A stretch of DNA of 64,000 nt from the NCBI GenBank assembly GCA_037953745.1, contig JBAKBP010013024.1, positions 1-64,000 of the forward strand, given 5' to 3'. Position 1 is the first letter of the stretch. Each line of letters begins with the position of its first letter. This document shows, piece by piece, positions 10,917 through 22,435 of this stretch. The notes beneath the pieces are model-generated. The model was not told the origin of the DNA. It was given only the letters and a program-made list of their open reading frames with translations, and ran no database searches. A program made the position numbers and the translations under genes. This DNA is from Lithodes maja (taxonomy: Eukaryota; Arthropoda; Malacostraca; Decapoda; Lithodidae).

Positions 10917-12121
10917 TTCTGCTGCCTCCTGGAGAGTTCAAGGATTTTTTTCCTTTATATTCAATGTTAAGTCCCCGCCTGTGCACTTAAAGAACTGCTC
11001 CAAGAGAACCAGCTCACTCAACTCCTCAAAAGTAGCTGCCCTCTCAGAACGCAGCCAATGTCGTAGTGCATCAGACAAGTCCCGGGCGTGTTCTAGGAAG
11101 GTACTATCCTTGCCTTTAGTAACACCCGAAACTTCAAGCGGTAAGTTTCTGGTTGTAACTCATAGGCCCGTAGCACAGCCTTCTTTAGCTCATAATAAAC
11201 TACACAGGACTCTAAAGGTAGTGCATCATACGCTTTTAGCCCCTTTCCTAGGAGTCTTGATGAAACTAATGCTGCCCACTTTTCCTGAGGCCACTGGTGT
11301 TCCTGACACTTCTTCTCAAATCGCATAAAAAACTCAGTCACACCTAATTCATCGAACACAGGAACTAGTTTAAGCAGGTGCGACAATGATTGGTCCCGAT
11401 GTCTGTTACCTCCCCCAATATTTCGCCCTGTTACCTCCACTCGAGATCTCTCCAGCTCCCTGTCAGCCCGATACCTAGTAGACTCTGCCTGCAGTTCAGC
11501 CTCTCGTATAGCTGTTCTCTCTGCAGCCTCAGCCTGCACACTAGCCTGTCTCTCGGCAGCCTCAACCTGAGCTCTAGCCTGTCTTTCGGTAGCCTCAACC
11601 TGAGCTCTAGCCTGTCTTTCGGTAGCCTCAAGCTGAGCTCTAGCAACCTCAACCTTGGCCATCTCAAGCCGAAAGAACAAATCTGGAGTCAACCCTTGAG
11701 GAGGGGAAGGTGCATTTAATGGAGAGGGTCCCTGTGATTGAATTCCACGCTGCCATTGACCATCAACTTGGGGGTATGTACTAAATTCAGGCACCCTGAC
11801 GTTTGATATGGGGGTAGAGTGGAGGGGGGGCTGGGGACCGGGGCCCCCAGTCACCTCTCCACCCAGGTCTCTCCCTTCTAAACCCAATATCAAAGTCCTC
11901 AGCTGATCTTTCCTCATGCCACTTAAACCCTGGTGACCCTGAAGACCTGCCACACACTTTAAGCCATACTTATTCAGCTTCAACACCCTGGCAGCGGTAA
12001 GGGGCACCTCTAAAAATCTTCTAGCACCCTCCTCGCTATCGACTAGCCACTCCATAGGTCTTTCTCCCTCCGAGCCCGTATCGTGACCTGACCCATCACT
12101 GTGTTCTGATGTATTAGACAT
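10917..12121 (-). pseudogene. gag: element B: gag
   Basis: The start is the ATG at 12121 (MSNTSEHSDG), about 210 bp inside the 5' LTR. An N-terminal region is followed by a Pro/Gly-rich linker and a long charged helix with 11-residue repeats of the type ERQARAQVEAT. Then comes the capsid-like block SLSHLLKLVPVFDE, EKKCQEHQWP, AALVSSRLLGKGLKAYD, LRAYELQPETYRLKF. The frame breaks near 11100 and again near 10950; the capsid resumes in another frame. It is closely similar to the intact gag of element C. Confidence 0.88.
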
Positions 12122-12317
12122 GCTTGTGTACTGCAGTAATTATCACGGTTATAGAATGTGCCTTATCTCCTATGCAACTATGTGTATACTAATGTTATTT
12201 AAAGTCTTTAATGTGTTATATTGGTTGCTCCAAAAAAAAACTATGTCCACTGTATTCCTCTAATCATAAGGAATCTCAAAACAAATGACCACTATATTCC
12301 TCTGTTCAGTAAATCCT

Positions 12318-12333
12318 ATGCAAGGTCGCCATT
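12318..12333 (-). other. primer binding site of element B
   Basis: Directly inside the 5' LTR the minus strand reads AATGGCGACCTTGC. The same AATGGCGACCTT follows the 5' LTRs of C (43573) and D (62299). TGGCGACC is complementary to a tRNA ending GGTCGCCA, as some arginine tRNAs do; the tRNA identity is an inference. Confidence 0.65.
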
Positions 12334-14233
12334 TGTTACGTCCTGGGATATATAAACACTGGGCTCTTTCTATTGGACTAGGTATGCAGCAACAAGCAAC
12401 AACGGAAAACGCTAGATCCAACCCTTATCTATAAACCCAGGCAACAAACCACCCTAAACCGTCAAGAGTCCTGCCTGGACAACGAGGTATCCTATGACTC
12501 CGTTACAGGGTGCACGCACTATAGACTGCTGATAGTCAAGCAGGCTATATAAAAGATCACACAATTAAGTTGACTTAAAGCTTCAAGGAAAAGATAGATA
12601 ACGGAATTAAATTGCAGAAACAATTTAATAACTAACTAGAAGAAAGTACATTTAACGTTACGTTAATTAATACAACTAATCACCCCTGCGTGAAAGAAGG
12701 TGAAAGCAAACAGTCCTCAAAACATCGTACATTTAGACAAGATGCAGGTTTCTAAACTGCATGCGGCTACTGTAGGATCTGATGCTTAGCAAAGAAAGTA
12801 CGTTACGGATTTAGAGAACTCTTAACTCATAAGCAGGAATAAATACTAGTGATAGGCCATACAGTGTATAATGGCATAGGTATAATTAAATAAAGGCAGC
12901 AACTCGCAACATAACCACATACAGGTGTGGTTCTCACTCTTAGTCAGGCAAGCCTGCTCGGACAGAGTCTCTAAGCCACACCCTGACTCACAATGCTCAC
13001 AAAAACGGTAAACTGTGGCACAATAACAAGCATACATAAATAATAAACCCCTAGCTGTTAATCTGCCAGGTGGCAGAGGTCTAGCTGGAAGGATATAGGC
13101 TTCGGATACCCGGGCTGAGCCACCTGCTCTAGCCTAGGGACGTTCCCAAGTCTGTGCGCCGAATTACTCTAATTGAAAGGGTGCTCTCTTGAGAGACTCC
13201 GATCGCAAGTATCTGACTCTCTCCTGGCGACCCTAAAACAAAAGCAAGACGTGCTAGCGCAGTGCTGAGTGGGCTAGGCAAGGGCCCTCACACAACACAA
13301 CACTAGACACACAGGGACACAGACAAGAAAATGCCCCCAGACTCCCACGGGTATCCTAGTAAAGTCGTGCGGGTCCACAGGACTCCCACCAGCAGACTTT
13401 ACTTAAAGGATGGCAAAAAGCCTCCCCTCCGGTCTAGCCCCTGCTAACCTGACACAAGAACACACTAGCAAGCATGAAACCACCAAATATGAGACAACAA
13501 AAAAGCTTCCTAGGTCTCATTAACAAATACGTCTCTGCATAAGGCCCAAAATCCTATCTAGTTATCTGAGAGCTCGTTGTTAATACAATAATAGATATAA
13601 GGTCTATCAAGGGGATGGGATAATTAAATAGATTGGTGAAGTAGTGGAAGGAAGGTATACAAAGTAAGAGAGAAAGTTTCTAAGGGGGGTTGAGAGGGAT
13701 ATAGATATCAAGGGGGTCCGAAGGGTACGACAGTGAGGCGAGCTCTGAGTCTTGAATCTGTCTGGACCCCGCCCTAGGCATGCAGAATACATCCCAGGCT
13801 TGGCAACACTCAACACAGTTGCCGGGTCAAAATCGTCTACCCCGTGCGTGAGTCGAAACTAAGCCTAACGTTGCGAACAAATGCATGTGGCACATCAGGC
13901 TCGTCCCAAGCTAGACTCTCCGCGCGAATCAACGTCCCCCAGCCGGTCTCTCTCTCCCGCTCGTCTCCTCCCACTCTCACTAAACTTACATCTTATATAT
14001 TATAATGAAACAATCAACTATCGAGAATAAAATATACTAAGATGCGTTGGTTAAGAATAAGGGCAGCTACAAGCTGTGAAACAACATAAGAATATCCCAG
14101 ACATTAGTTACATTGTCGTAGGATATATACTAAGGAAAAGCCGGCCGGCCGGGTGCCGCCAGCCGGTTTCTAAACGGCTGGGCAGCCGACGCGCGCGCAT
14201 GCCCGCACGTGGCTACTATGCAGAAGCGTCACA
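12334..14233 (-). repeat. 5' LTR of element B
   Basis: It is 1900 bp long, from TGTTACGTCCTGGG to AAGCGTCACA. It carries a 267-bp block (about 13077-13345) absent from the 3' LTR and similar to 61350-61550 in the LTR of D. As the upstream LTR it should hold the promoter, but I cannot point to a clear TATA box. GCAG at 14234 is the right target duplication. Confidence 0.9.
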
Positions 14234-14237
14234 GCAG

Positions 14238-14991
14238 TAGGACTGTGTAACATGGGTTTGTCTCTCACTATCATGTCAGGAATCATCCCATGTCCAGCCA
14301 AGTCATTTCCTAAAAGGAAAGTTACCCCCGGAATAGGAAGATCTGTATCCAAGACGGCTACTCTAACGGACCCCTGGATCAGGTCACTGCCTATCTGTAT
14401 ATCAGCCATGTCTGCAGTATGACCAGAGCTTAAAGATTTAAGTGTAACTTTTCCCCCAGTGTAGTGGTTCTCAACTGAAGGCAAGGCAGTCTTACACAAC
14501 AAGCTTTGGGCTGATCCAGTGTCTCTTAAGATGGTAACTGGGTAAGTCTGTGGGTCATCTGGAAGAGAGACAGTTCCAGGTACCTTAAAGGCAGAAAAAG
14601 GATCAGAAGAGGCATTCTGTGTATGTATACATGTTATAGGTGCCCTAGAAGGTTTTGTTTGTTTTTGAGGTCTTTGAGAAGTGGCAAGTGTGAGTTTGTA
14701 TGCAGCAGAGGTCTTACACTTAGGATGTGTACACTGCATGATGTTATGCCCTGTCTGTTTACAATATGAGCAGAAGTCTTCAGACTTTCCTTGACTTTGA
14801 GATGGGCTTTTGGGAGCATTTGTTTGCGACATGACTTTAGACACAGGGTTATAGCTTGAGGAGAATCTCACATTTGGGGTTTTTGTCCTATCATAGCTTG
14901 GTACAACCCTATGGATTATAGCATAGCTGTCAGCTAATTGAGCAGCCTTGGTAAGGTCATTCACTCCCTTCTCCTCTATATATACTAGCAT
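14238..14991 (-). pseudogene. element A: zinc knuckle and aspartic protease
   Basis: This encodes the end of gag, a complete CCHC zinc knuckle (FCSYCKQTGHNIMQC) and an aspartic protease with TILRDTGSAQSLL and the flap-side block GVTFLLGNDLAG. The frame is open up to the junction with element B at 14237 and is in phase with the integrase frame that begins at 5050. A few residues read past 14237 belong to B's LTR. The upstream gag is in a different frame because of an indel near 15080. Confidence 0.9.
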
Positions 14992-16025
14992 ACTGGGCGG
15001 TAACCTACGCTTCCACTCCTCTAGAACAACAAGGTTAACTAACTCTGTGAAGGTGGTGACATTTTTAGCAGCTAACCATTTTTAAGCATCCGTAGTTTAT
15101 CCATGGCAAACTCCAAAAATGTATGTTTTTCTGGCTTGATGTAGTTCCGAAAAGTTCTACGGTAATGATCAGCGGTGATAGCATAAGCATCTAATATAGC
15201 GCTCTTTACAAAGTCATAGTCATTAACGTCCTCCAGGTGATTGAAAGTTTTCTGAGCTCTTCCTACGAGTTTGGGTTGGAGAAGCCATGGCCATTCCTCT
15301 TTTGGCCATTTAAGGTGTTCACCAGTTTTCTCAAACGTGGAGAAAGATTTCTCTGAGTCACTCTCGTCAAAGGGTGGTACTAGGGAGATGTTTTTAGATA
15401 GTTGGAATCTTGGCTTCTGGGCTTCCATTTCGGTCTTCTGTAACTGTAATTTCTCTTCTTTGAGGCGTTTTGTTTCTTCCAAGTTTTGAATTTTAGCAAT
15501 TTCTAGTTCTCTGTCTTTCTCTTTCTCCCGTTGTTGTGTCTCTGTCTTTCTCTTTCTCCCGCTGTTGTGTCTCTGTCTTTCTCCTTCGCCTCTATCTTTC
15601 TCTTTCTCCCGTTGTTGTGTCTCAAGTTTCAAGAGTTCTAGTTGCCGGTCTTGCTCTTTCTCCAGAAGCTGCTGCCGAAACTTCTCCCTTTCAAAATCTA
15701 GTCTGTCTTCTGACCACGGCTCAGGAGATGGAGAGTGTTTCCCCTGGGAGTTTTCCTGTATGGTACTCTGGGAATCTTCATCATTATCAGCCATTATCAT
15801 TGAACTACTCATGGGAGTAAGTGAATCTACAGCTTCAGCAGGTAAGATTTCTCTATTTGTCAGTTCTTCTATGACTGTGTTTTTCAGGATTTCCTTAGTG
15901 TGTGAACTCTCATAGCTTATGTCAAAGGAATAAGCTATAAACTTCCAATCATCCTTGATCACCTGACCTTTAAGTTTGTCTATAGAGGGCTCTCGACAAA
16001 ATTGTTTAGCATTAAACTTTGCCAT
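14992..16025 (-). pseudogene. gag: element A: gag
   Basis: The ATG at 16025 begins MAKFNAKQFCREP. A central charged coiled-coil-like region with QREKEKDR repeats (plus-strand CTTTCTCTTTCTC words, 15500-15660) precedes a SCAN-like capsid block (SLVPPFDESDSEKSFSTFEK, WPKEEWPWLLQPKLVG, HTFLEFAMDKLRML). The frame stops at 15072. The next open frame (AAKNVTTFTELVNLVVLEEW) starts at once one base out of phase, around a short A run at 15079-15083. I read this as an indel rather than a programmed frameshift, since no standard slippery heptamer is present. Confidence 0.85.
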
Positions 16026-17003
16026 TTTGATTTTAATTAGGACTAGATGAGGTAGAGAAGATTACCGCTCAATTTATACTAGACTGACAGCTAATGTATA
16101 GAGGATGGGGTTACTATAGCTTCACATACTGTATAATATAAAGACTGGAAAGAACGGCAATATTGACTAATATGGACTCGCTTTATAGTTACCGGTAATG
16201 GTAGATTACTAACCCTGGATAACTATTAGCAAGTGCATACTATATGGACTAGGGATATTCCTAGTAGAGACGGGTTACCTAATAGTCAGGTTGACACTAA
16301 TATCCCAAATCAATATGATTAGTGTGAGTAACTCCCACCTGTTGAGCGAACTATGGTCGACAACAACAGGAGGGTTGATAAGTAAGGACGACAGACAAGA
16401 ACCTGACCATTAGTGAACCTCGTGAGACACGATCCCTTGATATCGAAACTAAAGGAAGAAGGTATGAGATTTATGTGCGTTAGGAGATCCTACTTCTAGT
16501 TACAGATATATGTTAGGTGATCGTGGATGGTCTCCTATAGTTTTGATTTGCTATAAAAGACTAGTTTAACTGGTCATTCCTATTCTGAAGAGATTCTACT
16601 TAAAGAGGGGTGACTCAGATAGGTGACCGATGTGCGAAAACGCTAATTTCGTCACATGAAAGATTAAGATATTGATACACAATGTCCACCACCGTCTGCC
16701 TAGTGTTAATGAACATGGATGAATAGGAGGATTTGAGATGACGAGTGATCCTGACTATCTCGTAAACCACAGAACTTCCCCAACTTATGACCAACCTGAG
16801 CTATTACCTCTAAAATGCACAAACCGACTAAAGGGAAAGGAATGTATTTAAGCATCAGGAGTAATATAATAATTCAGGCTAAAGATATCGTGACGTAAAG
16901 ATAAATAATTAAATTTATGAATTTACTATGAACATTAGAAAACCCAATTCATATAATGAAGTGCAGAGATTAATCAGGAAAGATCCCGGTCAGGCCCCCT
17001 AGA
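16026..17003 (-). other. element A: leader between 5' LTR and gag
   Basis: About 980 bp without a coding frame. No clear primer binding site matching the TGGCGACC site of B, C and D is visible next to the LTR; the minus strand there reads GTCTAGGGGGCCTGACCGG. An unusually long leader for a gypsy element. Confidence 0.6.
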
Positions 17004-17971
17004 CGTTACAACCCAAAGTTTGGAGAGACTAGTGGAACTAGCTTAGTTAAAGATTTGGCCCCGAAGGAGTCTAGAGGGTGACCTTTAGGTTGAACACAAA
17101 GACTGAACTTTAGTTTAAGGGTGTTCAGTATGGATAAGTACTTTTATTAATTTAGTACTTGTATTAAGGTAAAGTCTCTTTAAAAGTAGTTCTCGTATTT
17201 TAATATTTATTACCAAGATGATATTTTAATTTAAGAGTTGTTCTCGTATTTTAATCAGATTTCAAAGTAGTCTTCTGGATATTATATAGGGTTAATCTTC
17301 CTCACTTCATTTAATCATTAGGGTATAAATATATATGGATAAGAAAAGAATACACAATTTTTGTTAATATAATAAAATCAAATTTAAGTAATATAACAAA
17401 ACCATTATGTATTATATAATTATAATTTAAAGTTATAAAACAAAATAAAACAAATACAATGGTAATTAATATTAATGCAAAATATTTAATTTATACAAAA
17501 TGAAAACAAAAAAGAAAATCAAAATGAAAATATAAGTTATAGTCACGATATCTCCCGTAGTCAAACCGAAGGGGGGTAGTTCCTGGAGTTTTAAAACAAC
17601 GCTTTCTGGAAGCGATATTCCCGAGAACGTTGCACCGAGAAAGTCTAAGATAACACTGACCCCACTCATTATTCCCGCCCCGTCATTGACTACGGTAGAT
17701 TTAATGTGACCAGAAAAGAAACTTCCACCCCCTGGTGTTCATGAACAGAGATAGCATTGAACTTTAATTTGAATTACATATTTATTGAGTGAGACTTCGA
17801 AACTCTGCTCGATCAAAATGAGAGGGATAGAAGTAAGAAGGATATTGGGATGCGAAGTTTCGGGCCTCTGTTGGTTTGGTTGCTTGAAGCCCCGACCCCG
17901 ATCTCAGACTGGTTGATGCGTTTGAAGGGTGGAAGTGAAGCCGTACAGTCAGAGCCTATAGGTCCGTGACA
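17004..17971 (-). repeat. 5' LTR of element A
   Basis: Partner of 1079-2018. It ends CCGTGACA on the plus strand, followed by GGAT (17972-17975), the target duplication. It contains the 65-codon open frame at 17472-17669, identical to that in the other LTR. The 28-bp length difference comes from extra bases near 17424 and 17880. Confidence 0.9.
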
Positions 17972-19245
17972 GGATGCCTTAGCAAGACTGGTAATATAGT
18001 CTTTCCAAGTGAGAGCAGAAGAAAAAGAGACACCAAGAATATTAAGAGAAGATGAAGGATTGATTTTGGGATTGTTGAAGTGTAAGGGATAGTTCTCTGG
18101 GAGTTCTGAACGGGTAGTAAGATGAAGACATTGGGTTTAGGAAGCATTAGAGGCACCAAGGTTTTCTCTGCCCCAATTAGAAATAGTAGTTAAATCAGAA
18201 GATAAGTATTGCATGGCTTCATTACGTTTGTCTTTGAGAGATTGCTGGCTGAGGAGTTCAGGAAAACTAATTAAGTAGTTTAAGGTAGAGTCCTCTGCGT
18301 ATGAATGGATGGGACTGGAGGTACAGTTGAGAAGATCATTTGTGAAAATTAGAAAGAGAATGGGAGATAGGACAGAGCCCTGACGAACACCGGAGTTGAT
18401 AGGATGAGGAAGTGAGCGATGGCCGTCCACAACCGCAGCTATGGAACGGCCGGAAAGGAAATTAGAGACAAAGGCACAGATGGAGGGATAGAAACCAATG
18501 CAGAAGTAAGTGAGAGAGGGTGGAGAGGGAAAAATAGCACCAGAATCATTCAAGGTTGAGTTTTTAGTGTAAACTTGAGCGAAGATTTCAGCTTTGTCAG
18601 AAGTGTGGGTGGTGCTGTCAGAGTAGAAAATAAGAGGGAGAGACGAGTAAGTAAAATTGTTGGAGATGTTTTTTGCTACATGCCAGAAAGCTTGGGAAGA
18701 GCTAGATCTAGAGAGTTCATTACATTTCTTATTGATGAAAGAGATTTTGGCAACAAGTCGAAGAACATATTCGGCACGATTCCGGACAGAAACATAATGA
18801 CTTTGAGATTCGTGATTTGAAGGCGCCATTACCGTTTGTATGTTTCTTCCTTATTGCGACCAGTAGTAGGATAAGCGTTAGTAAACCAAGATTGTTTTGC
18901 ATTAGATTGAGAGAAAGAAAATGGAATGTATGCCTTCATGCCCGAGATGATCACCTCAGTAATGCGCTAGGCACTCTGAAGGTCTCCGGTCATGAAAGCA
19001 ATAATTATTCAAGGGGAATTAAAGAAGTACTGCCGAAGAGCCTCCCAATCGGCAGCAGCCAAACTCCTACAAGCGCCACAGGCTGGGAGCATCAGATGTC
19101 TGCACTGGAGAGATAGAACAGGTAACAGAGATAAGGTTATAATCAGAGGAGACCAATGGAGAGAAAATATCTACAGTGTAAGCAGAAAGATTAGAGGTTA
19201 GAAATTAGTCAAACATATTGGGCCGATCTCCAAGGTGGTTAGGAA
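17972..19245 (-). pseudogene. jockey-like LINE, 5' part (endonuclease C-terminus, RT)
   Basis: Reading leftward, 19245-18830 encodes a frameshifted endonuclease end (RIPNHLGDRPNMFD, then SPLVSSDYNLISVTCS). 18829-18137 encodes linker and reverse transcriptase (SFINKKCNELSRSSSSQAF, FLSGRSIAAVVDGHRSLPHP, SGVRQGSVLSPILFLIF). The palm motif reads YAED instead of YADD, a likely inactivating change. About 650 bp of RT is missing between SLTYFC and IGFYPS (near 18500). The element continues at 1078 beyond element A; the uninterrupted copy at 54110-54140 shows the two halves meet at ATCC. Confidence 0.85.
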
Positions 19246-19398
19246 TACGAGATAGATAGATAGATCTATCTGGCTGTCTCTCAGTATGCCTTTCCGTCTG
19301 TCTGTCTGAATATGTCCCTGTCTCTCTGTTTATCAGTATCACACCTGTAACAAATAAACAGCTCTTATACCCCATCCCCTGCACCAGCTGTACAGTAC
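19246..19398. other. simple-sequence flank
   Basis: GATA and CTGT-rich short repeats (GATAGATAGATAGATC, GTCTGTCTGTCTG). No gene seen. Confidence 0.5.
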
Positions 19399-20150
19399 AT
19401 GCTCGACAACACTATCACCTTCAACATCACCACCGCCACTATCATCAGTACTACCACCACCAACAACAGCACTAACAACATCACCACCACCAACAACAAC
19501 ACCACCACCACCAACAACACCACCACCACTACCACCCAAAACAACACCAAAACCACCACCTCCTCCATCATCAATAACAACAAACACAACTACATCACCA
19601 CCACCACCACCACTACCACCGCCAACAATAACAACATTACTACCACCACCACCGCCCCTACTACCACCACTACCATCAACACTAACATCACCACCAACAA
19701 CAACAAACAACAACAACACCACCACAACCACTACGACCATCATCATCAATAACAACAACTACAACAACAACAACAACTGCAACACCACCACCAACAACAA
19801 CAATAACAACAACTTCACTATCACCTCCACCACCAATAACACTACCACCACCACGTCCACCAACAACAACTACATCACTATCACCCCCACCACCAACAAC
19901 AACAGCAACAACCTTAACACCAACAACAGCAACACCACCACTACCACCAACAACGACAACAGCAATAACAACAGCACCACCACCAACAACAACAATACCA
20001 CCACCACCAACAATAACAAAAACACCACCACCACCAACAATACCACCACTAACAACAACAATAACAAAAACACTACCGCCATCACCAACAACAAGAACAC
20101 CACCAACAACAACAATAACAACACCACCACCCCCACCACTATGCATAACA
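19399..20150. repeat. AAC/ACC/ATC trinucleotide array
   Basis: About 750 bp of AAC, ACC and ATC triplets. All six frames are open for long stretches as Asn/Thr/His or Val/Gly/Leu runs, so the open frames here are a product of composition and not genes. Similar arrays sit at 20458-20570 and 22912-23155. Confidence 0.95.
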
Positions 20151-20457
20151 ATAACATGGGTGAGGGCTGGTCCTATCCAGAGTGAGGTTTGGCATCCTCT
20201 ACCCATCCTTAGCCATTTTTTTCTCTTTACTATTTTTCATTCTAGGTGCTGAAAAGATCGCCCAATTTGGTGGCACTGCAAGGTGGGCTGCGGACGGTGG
20301 TGGAATTGGTCTGGGTGCAAGCCCATGGGATGGTGATTCCCTCCCCCGCTGCCCTCTCAGAGACAGATCTCATCTCACCCTGACCCCTTCGATGGCCCGA
20401 ACGTCTGGATGGCTTCGGCCTAGCGAACTCTGGACTGCTTGGCCAGACAGTCTGGGT
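20151..20457 (+). other. unassigned segment ending in a LINE-type 3' tail
   Basis: Most of this segment is unrecognised. Its last bases (GGACTGCTTGGCCAGACAG, TCTGGGTAAC) resemble the 3' end of the LINE family seen at 25480-25525 and, on the minus strand, 50275-50345, whose tail is (AAC)n. The AAC array that follows would then be an expanded LINE tail. Confidence 0.45.
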
Positions 20458-20570
20458 AACTACAACAACAACAACAATAGCACCAACACCAACACCAACA
20501 TTACCAACACCAACAATACCAACACCAACAATACCACCACCACTACCAAAAACAAAAACAACAAAAAGTG
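20458..20570 (+). repeat. AAC-rich array
   Basis: AAC/ACC triplets directly after the LINE-type 3' end at 20457, with an A-rich tail (ACAAAAACAAC). Confidence 0.85.
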
Positions 20571-22435
20571 TTATGCCAGGTTCAACATCAAGAGAAGCCC
20601 AAACATACATCAAAACCATCACCTTAACACCAGCAAACTTCCAGAAAACAACACAGTACCCCCACCAGTACCATCCGCTACAAAGCTGCGGACGTCACAA
20701 GCCCCACCCCCAGCCACTACATCACTCACTCTGCCCCCAGGTCCGAAGGGAATCCCCACCAGCCTTACCTGCCAGCTTGTCCTTCATCTCGCCCTTCCCT
20801 GAGTCGCCAGAGCGAAAAGGACACAAAGTCATGTCTCAGGTAAAGGAACAAGGAGATTTTCCTGCCCGCAACCCCAAGACTCCCAGGTGGAGCGGAAATG
20901 GGACACATACCTCATCTTGACCAACCATCAGCATACCTTCACCAAGACAAGCTTGCTTCTCTGAGTATCTCGAGAAGGGTCAACTGAGTATCTTATAGGC
21001 AAATTCCGTGTCTGGGTATCCAATCACAGTCTCATCTGCGTATCTCGACGAGCTCACTAGGTTTCCTATGTGAAGGATAATCTTGTATCAACAAGCCCAG
21101 ACGTCTAAGTATCCTGTCACAATGTTTGGTTATTCCGACATAAGATTATACTCGCAGTGCTCCTCCTTAGGACATGACGAAAAGGTAGTACATAAAATTA
21201 TCTACCATAGTGACTTGCCCTGTGCGATCACCATCAGCAAAGAAGAAGATAAACTGCAAGAAGACGAATGGCCCTACACCCGCAGTGGGCGAGAAACAGG
21301 ACCCGCAGTCGGTGGGAAACAGAAGTTCCCAGGTGTTCCACCACCACCCTCGAGAGGTCTTCAGCCCCAGACTTACACATACCTGTGACCCCCGGAAAAA
21401 AAGTTAGTTGTAGTGCAGAGTACTAAGTCTTAATTCTGTCTTTCAAGAACCTTTTTTTAATCCAAATCTATTTACGTGAACATTGATTTAGATATATTTG
21501 ATTACATTAGAAGCCTATCAACAATACTATGCTACTTACACTTCAGACTTAGTTAGTTTCCCTCCCTTTCCCCATACCATATTATTTTATTGCATTTTAC
21601 AGGTTATACCCATCAATTGTATTATAAATAATATGTTTATTCACCTGTGTCACTTTCATTGTTAATTGTTCGTCACTTACCATTATCCAACACATGCTAA
21701 TCAGTCAGTAACTCAGTATGGTTTTACACTCTTGTATGCTTGTATGTTCCCCCTAGTTGTAAACTCGGCAATAAAACCTCATATACCTAGTTTGTGTACT
21801 CTATTCTAGTCTTAGCTTTCCCAGTCGATTAAGGACCATTCGCTCACTTAAGTTGTACAGGCTGCACCCCTATGTGTACTTAATTATTATAGAGGTACCA
21901 GCATCTTAACAACAATAACAAGAAGAGTGCTCAGTTGAGTAGAGCACGTAACTCCGGCTTGCGTAAAGCCTAAGCAAATGTTATCTAAATTCTAATAAGG
22001 TGTTCTGAGTGTGGAATTAGGCCAAGGGGTTAAATTATTGTGCCGTATGGTCAAATTAGGACCAACAGTTAACCCTACTGGCACGAGGTGGATCTTTTTG
22101 GGACCCTCTTGTTTCGCTCCATTAGTTTGGAGATTTTAAATCGTTTCACCAAATGAGTTTGGCGATAATAAGATGCTTCACCACATTCAGTTGTCGATTT
22201 TTTTCTGGGCGAGCATTAGCGAGCCTGTAACTTAGAAGACATTGGCGTTTGGCTGAGACATTTTTATTATAGTAAACATATACAATTATAGCTTGAAGAG
22301 GTACTGGAAAGTGGGAAGGCAATTTGATTAGCCAAGGGGTCACACCAGAATACATTGCTTGAAAATGGCAAAAACAAGGAAAATCCACAAACATAATTAA
22401 ACAAAATATCATAATAATAGTGGGGAGATTCTAGA
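20571..22435. other. unassigned region
   Basis: I see no coding pattern or recognisable repeat in these 1.9 kb. The short open frames lack domain motifs. AATAAAA at 21771 and AT-rich stretches are present but are not enough to call a transcription unit. Confidence 0.4.

Larger units (their letters stand above)
5051..14233 (-). mobile_element. Ty3/gypsy retrotransposon B (Gmr1-like), nested in A
   Basis: LTRs at 5051-6683 and 12334-14233 are flanked by the 4-bp duplication GCAG (5047-5050, 14234-14237). Minus-strand coding order is gag (12121-10917), zinc knuckle and protease (to about 10300), integrase (10302-8446), reverse transcriptase and RNase H (8400-7010). B sits in the spacer between protease and integrase of A, and A's frame is in phase across it when one GCAG is counted. 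Several frameshifts and stops in B itself indicate it is inactive. Confidence 0.92.
1079..17971 (-). mobile_element. Ty3/gypsy retrotransposon A (Gmr1-like domain order), with B nested inside
   Basis: Two long terminal repeats (1079-2018 and 17004-17971) are flanked by the 4-bp duplication GGAT (1075-1078 and 17972-17975). Coding order on the minus strand is gag (16025 down to 15072), zinc knuckle and protease (14991 to 14238), integrase (5050 to 3789), GPY module, reverse transcriptase and RNase H (3680 to 2057). Integrase before reverse transcriptase is the hallmark of the Gmr1 group. Without element B (5051-14233) the element is about 7.7 kb. Frameshifts near 15080 and 3055 and a stop at 3789 suggest it is dead. 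Confidence 0.9.

Noticed and set aside
15060..15100. Programmed -1 frameshift between gag and protease of A
   Set aside because: No standard slippery heptamer or evident downstream structure; the shift falls inside the gag C-terminal region, so a simple indel is more likely.
16985..17004. Primer binding site of element A
   Set aside because: No TGG-starting motif next to the LTR comparable with B, C and D; left uncalled.
19339..20206. Long open frames rich in Asn/Thr or Val/Gly/Leu on both strands
   Set aside because: They are produced by AAC/ACC/ATC triplet repeats, where no stop codon can occur in most frames; no domain is present.
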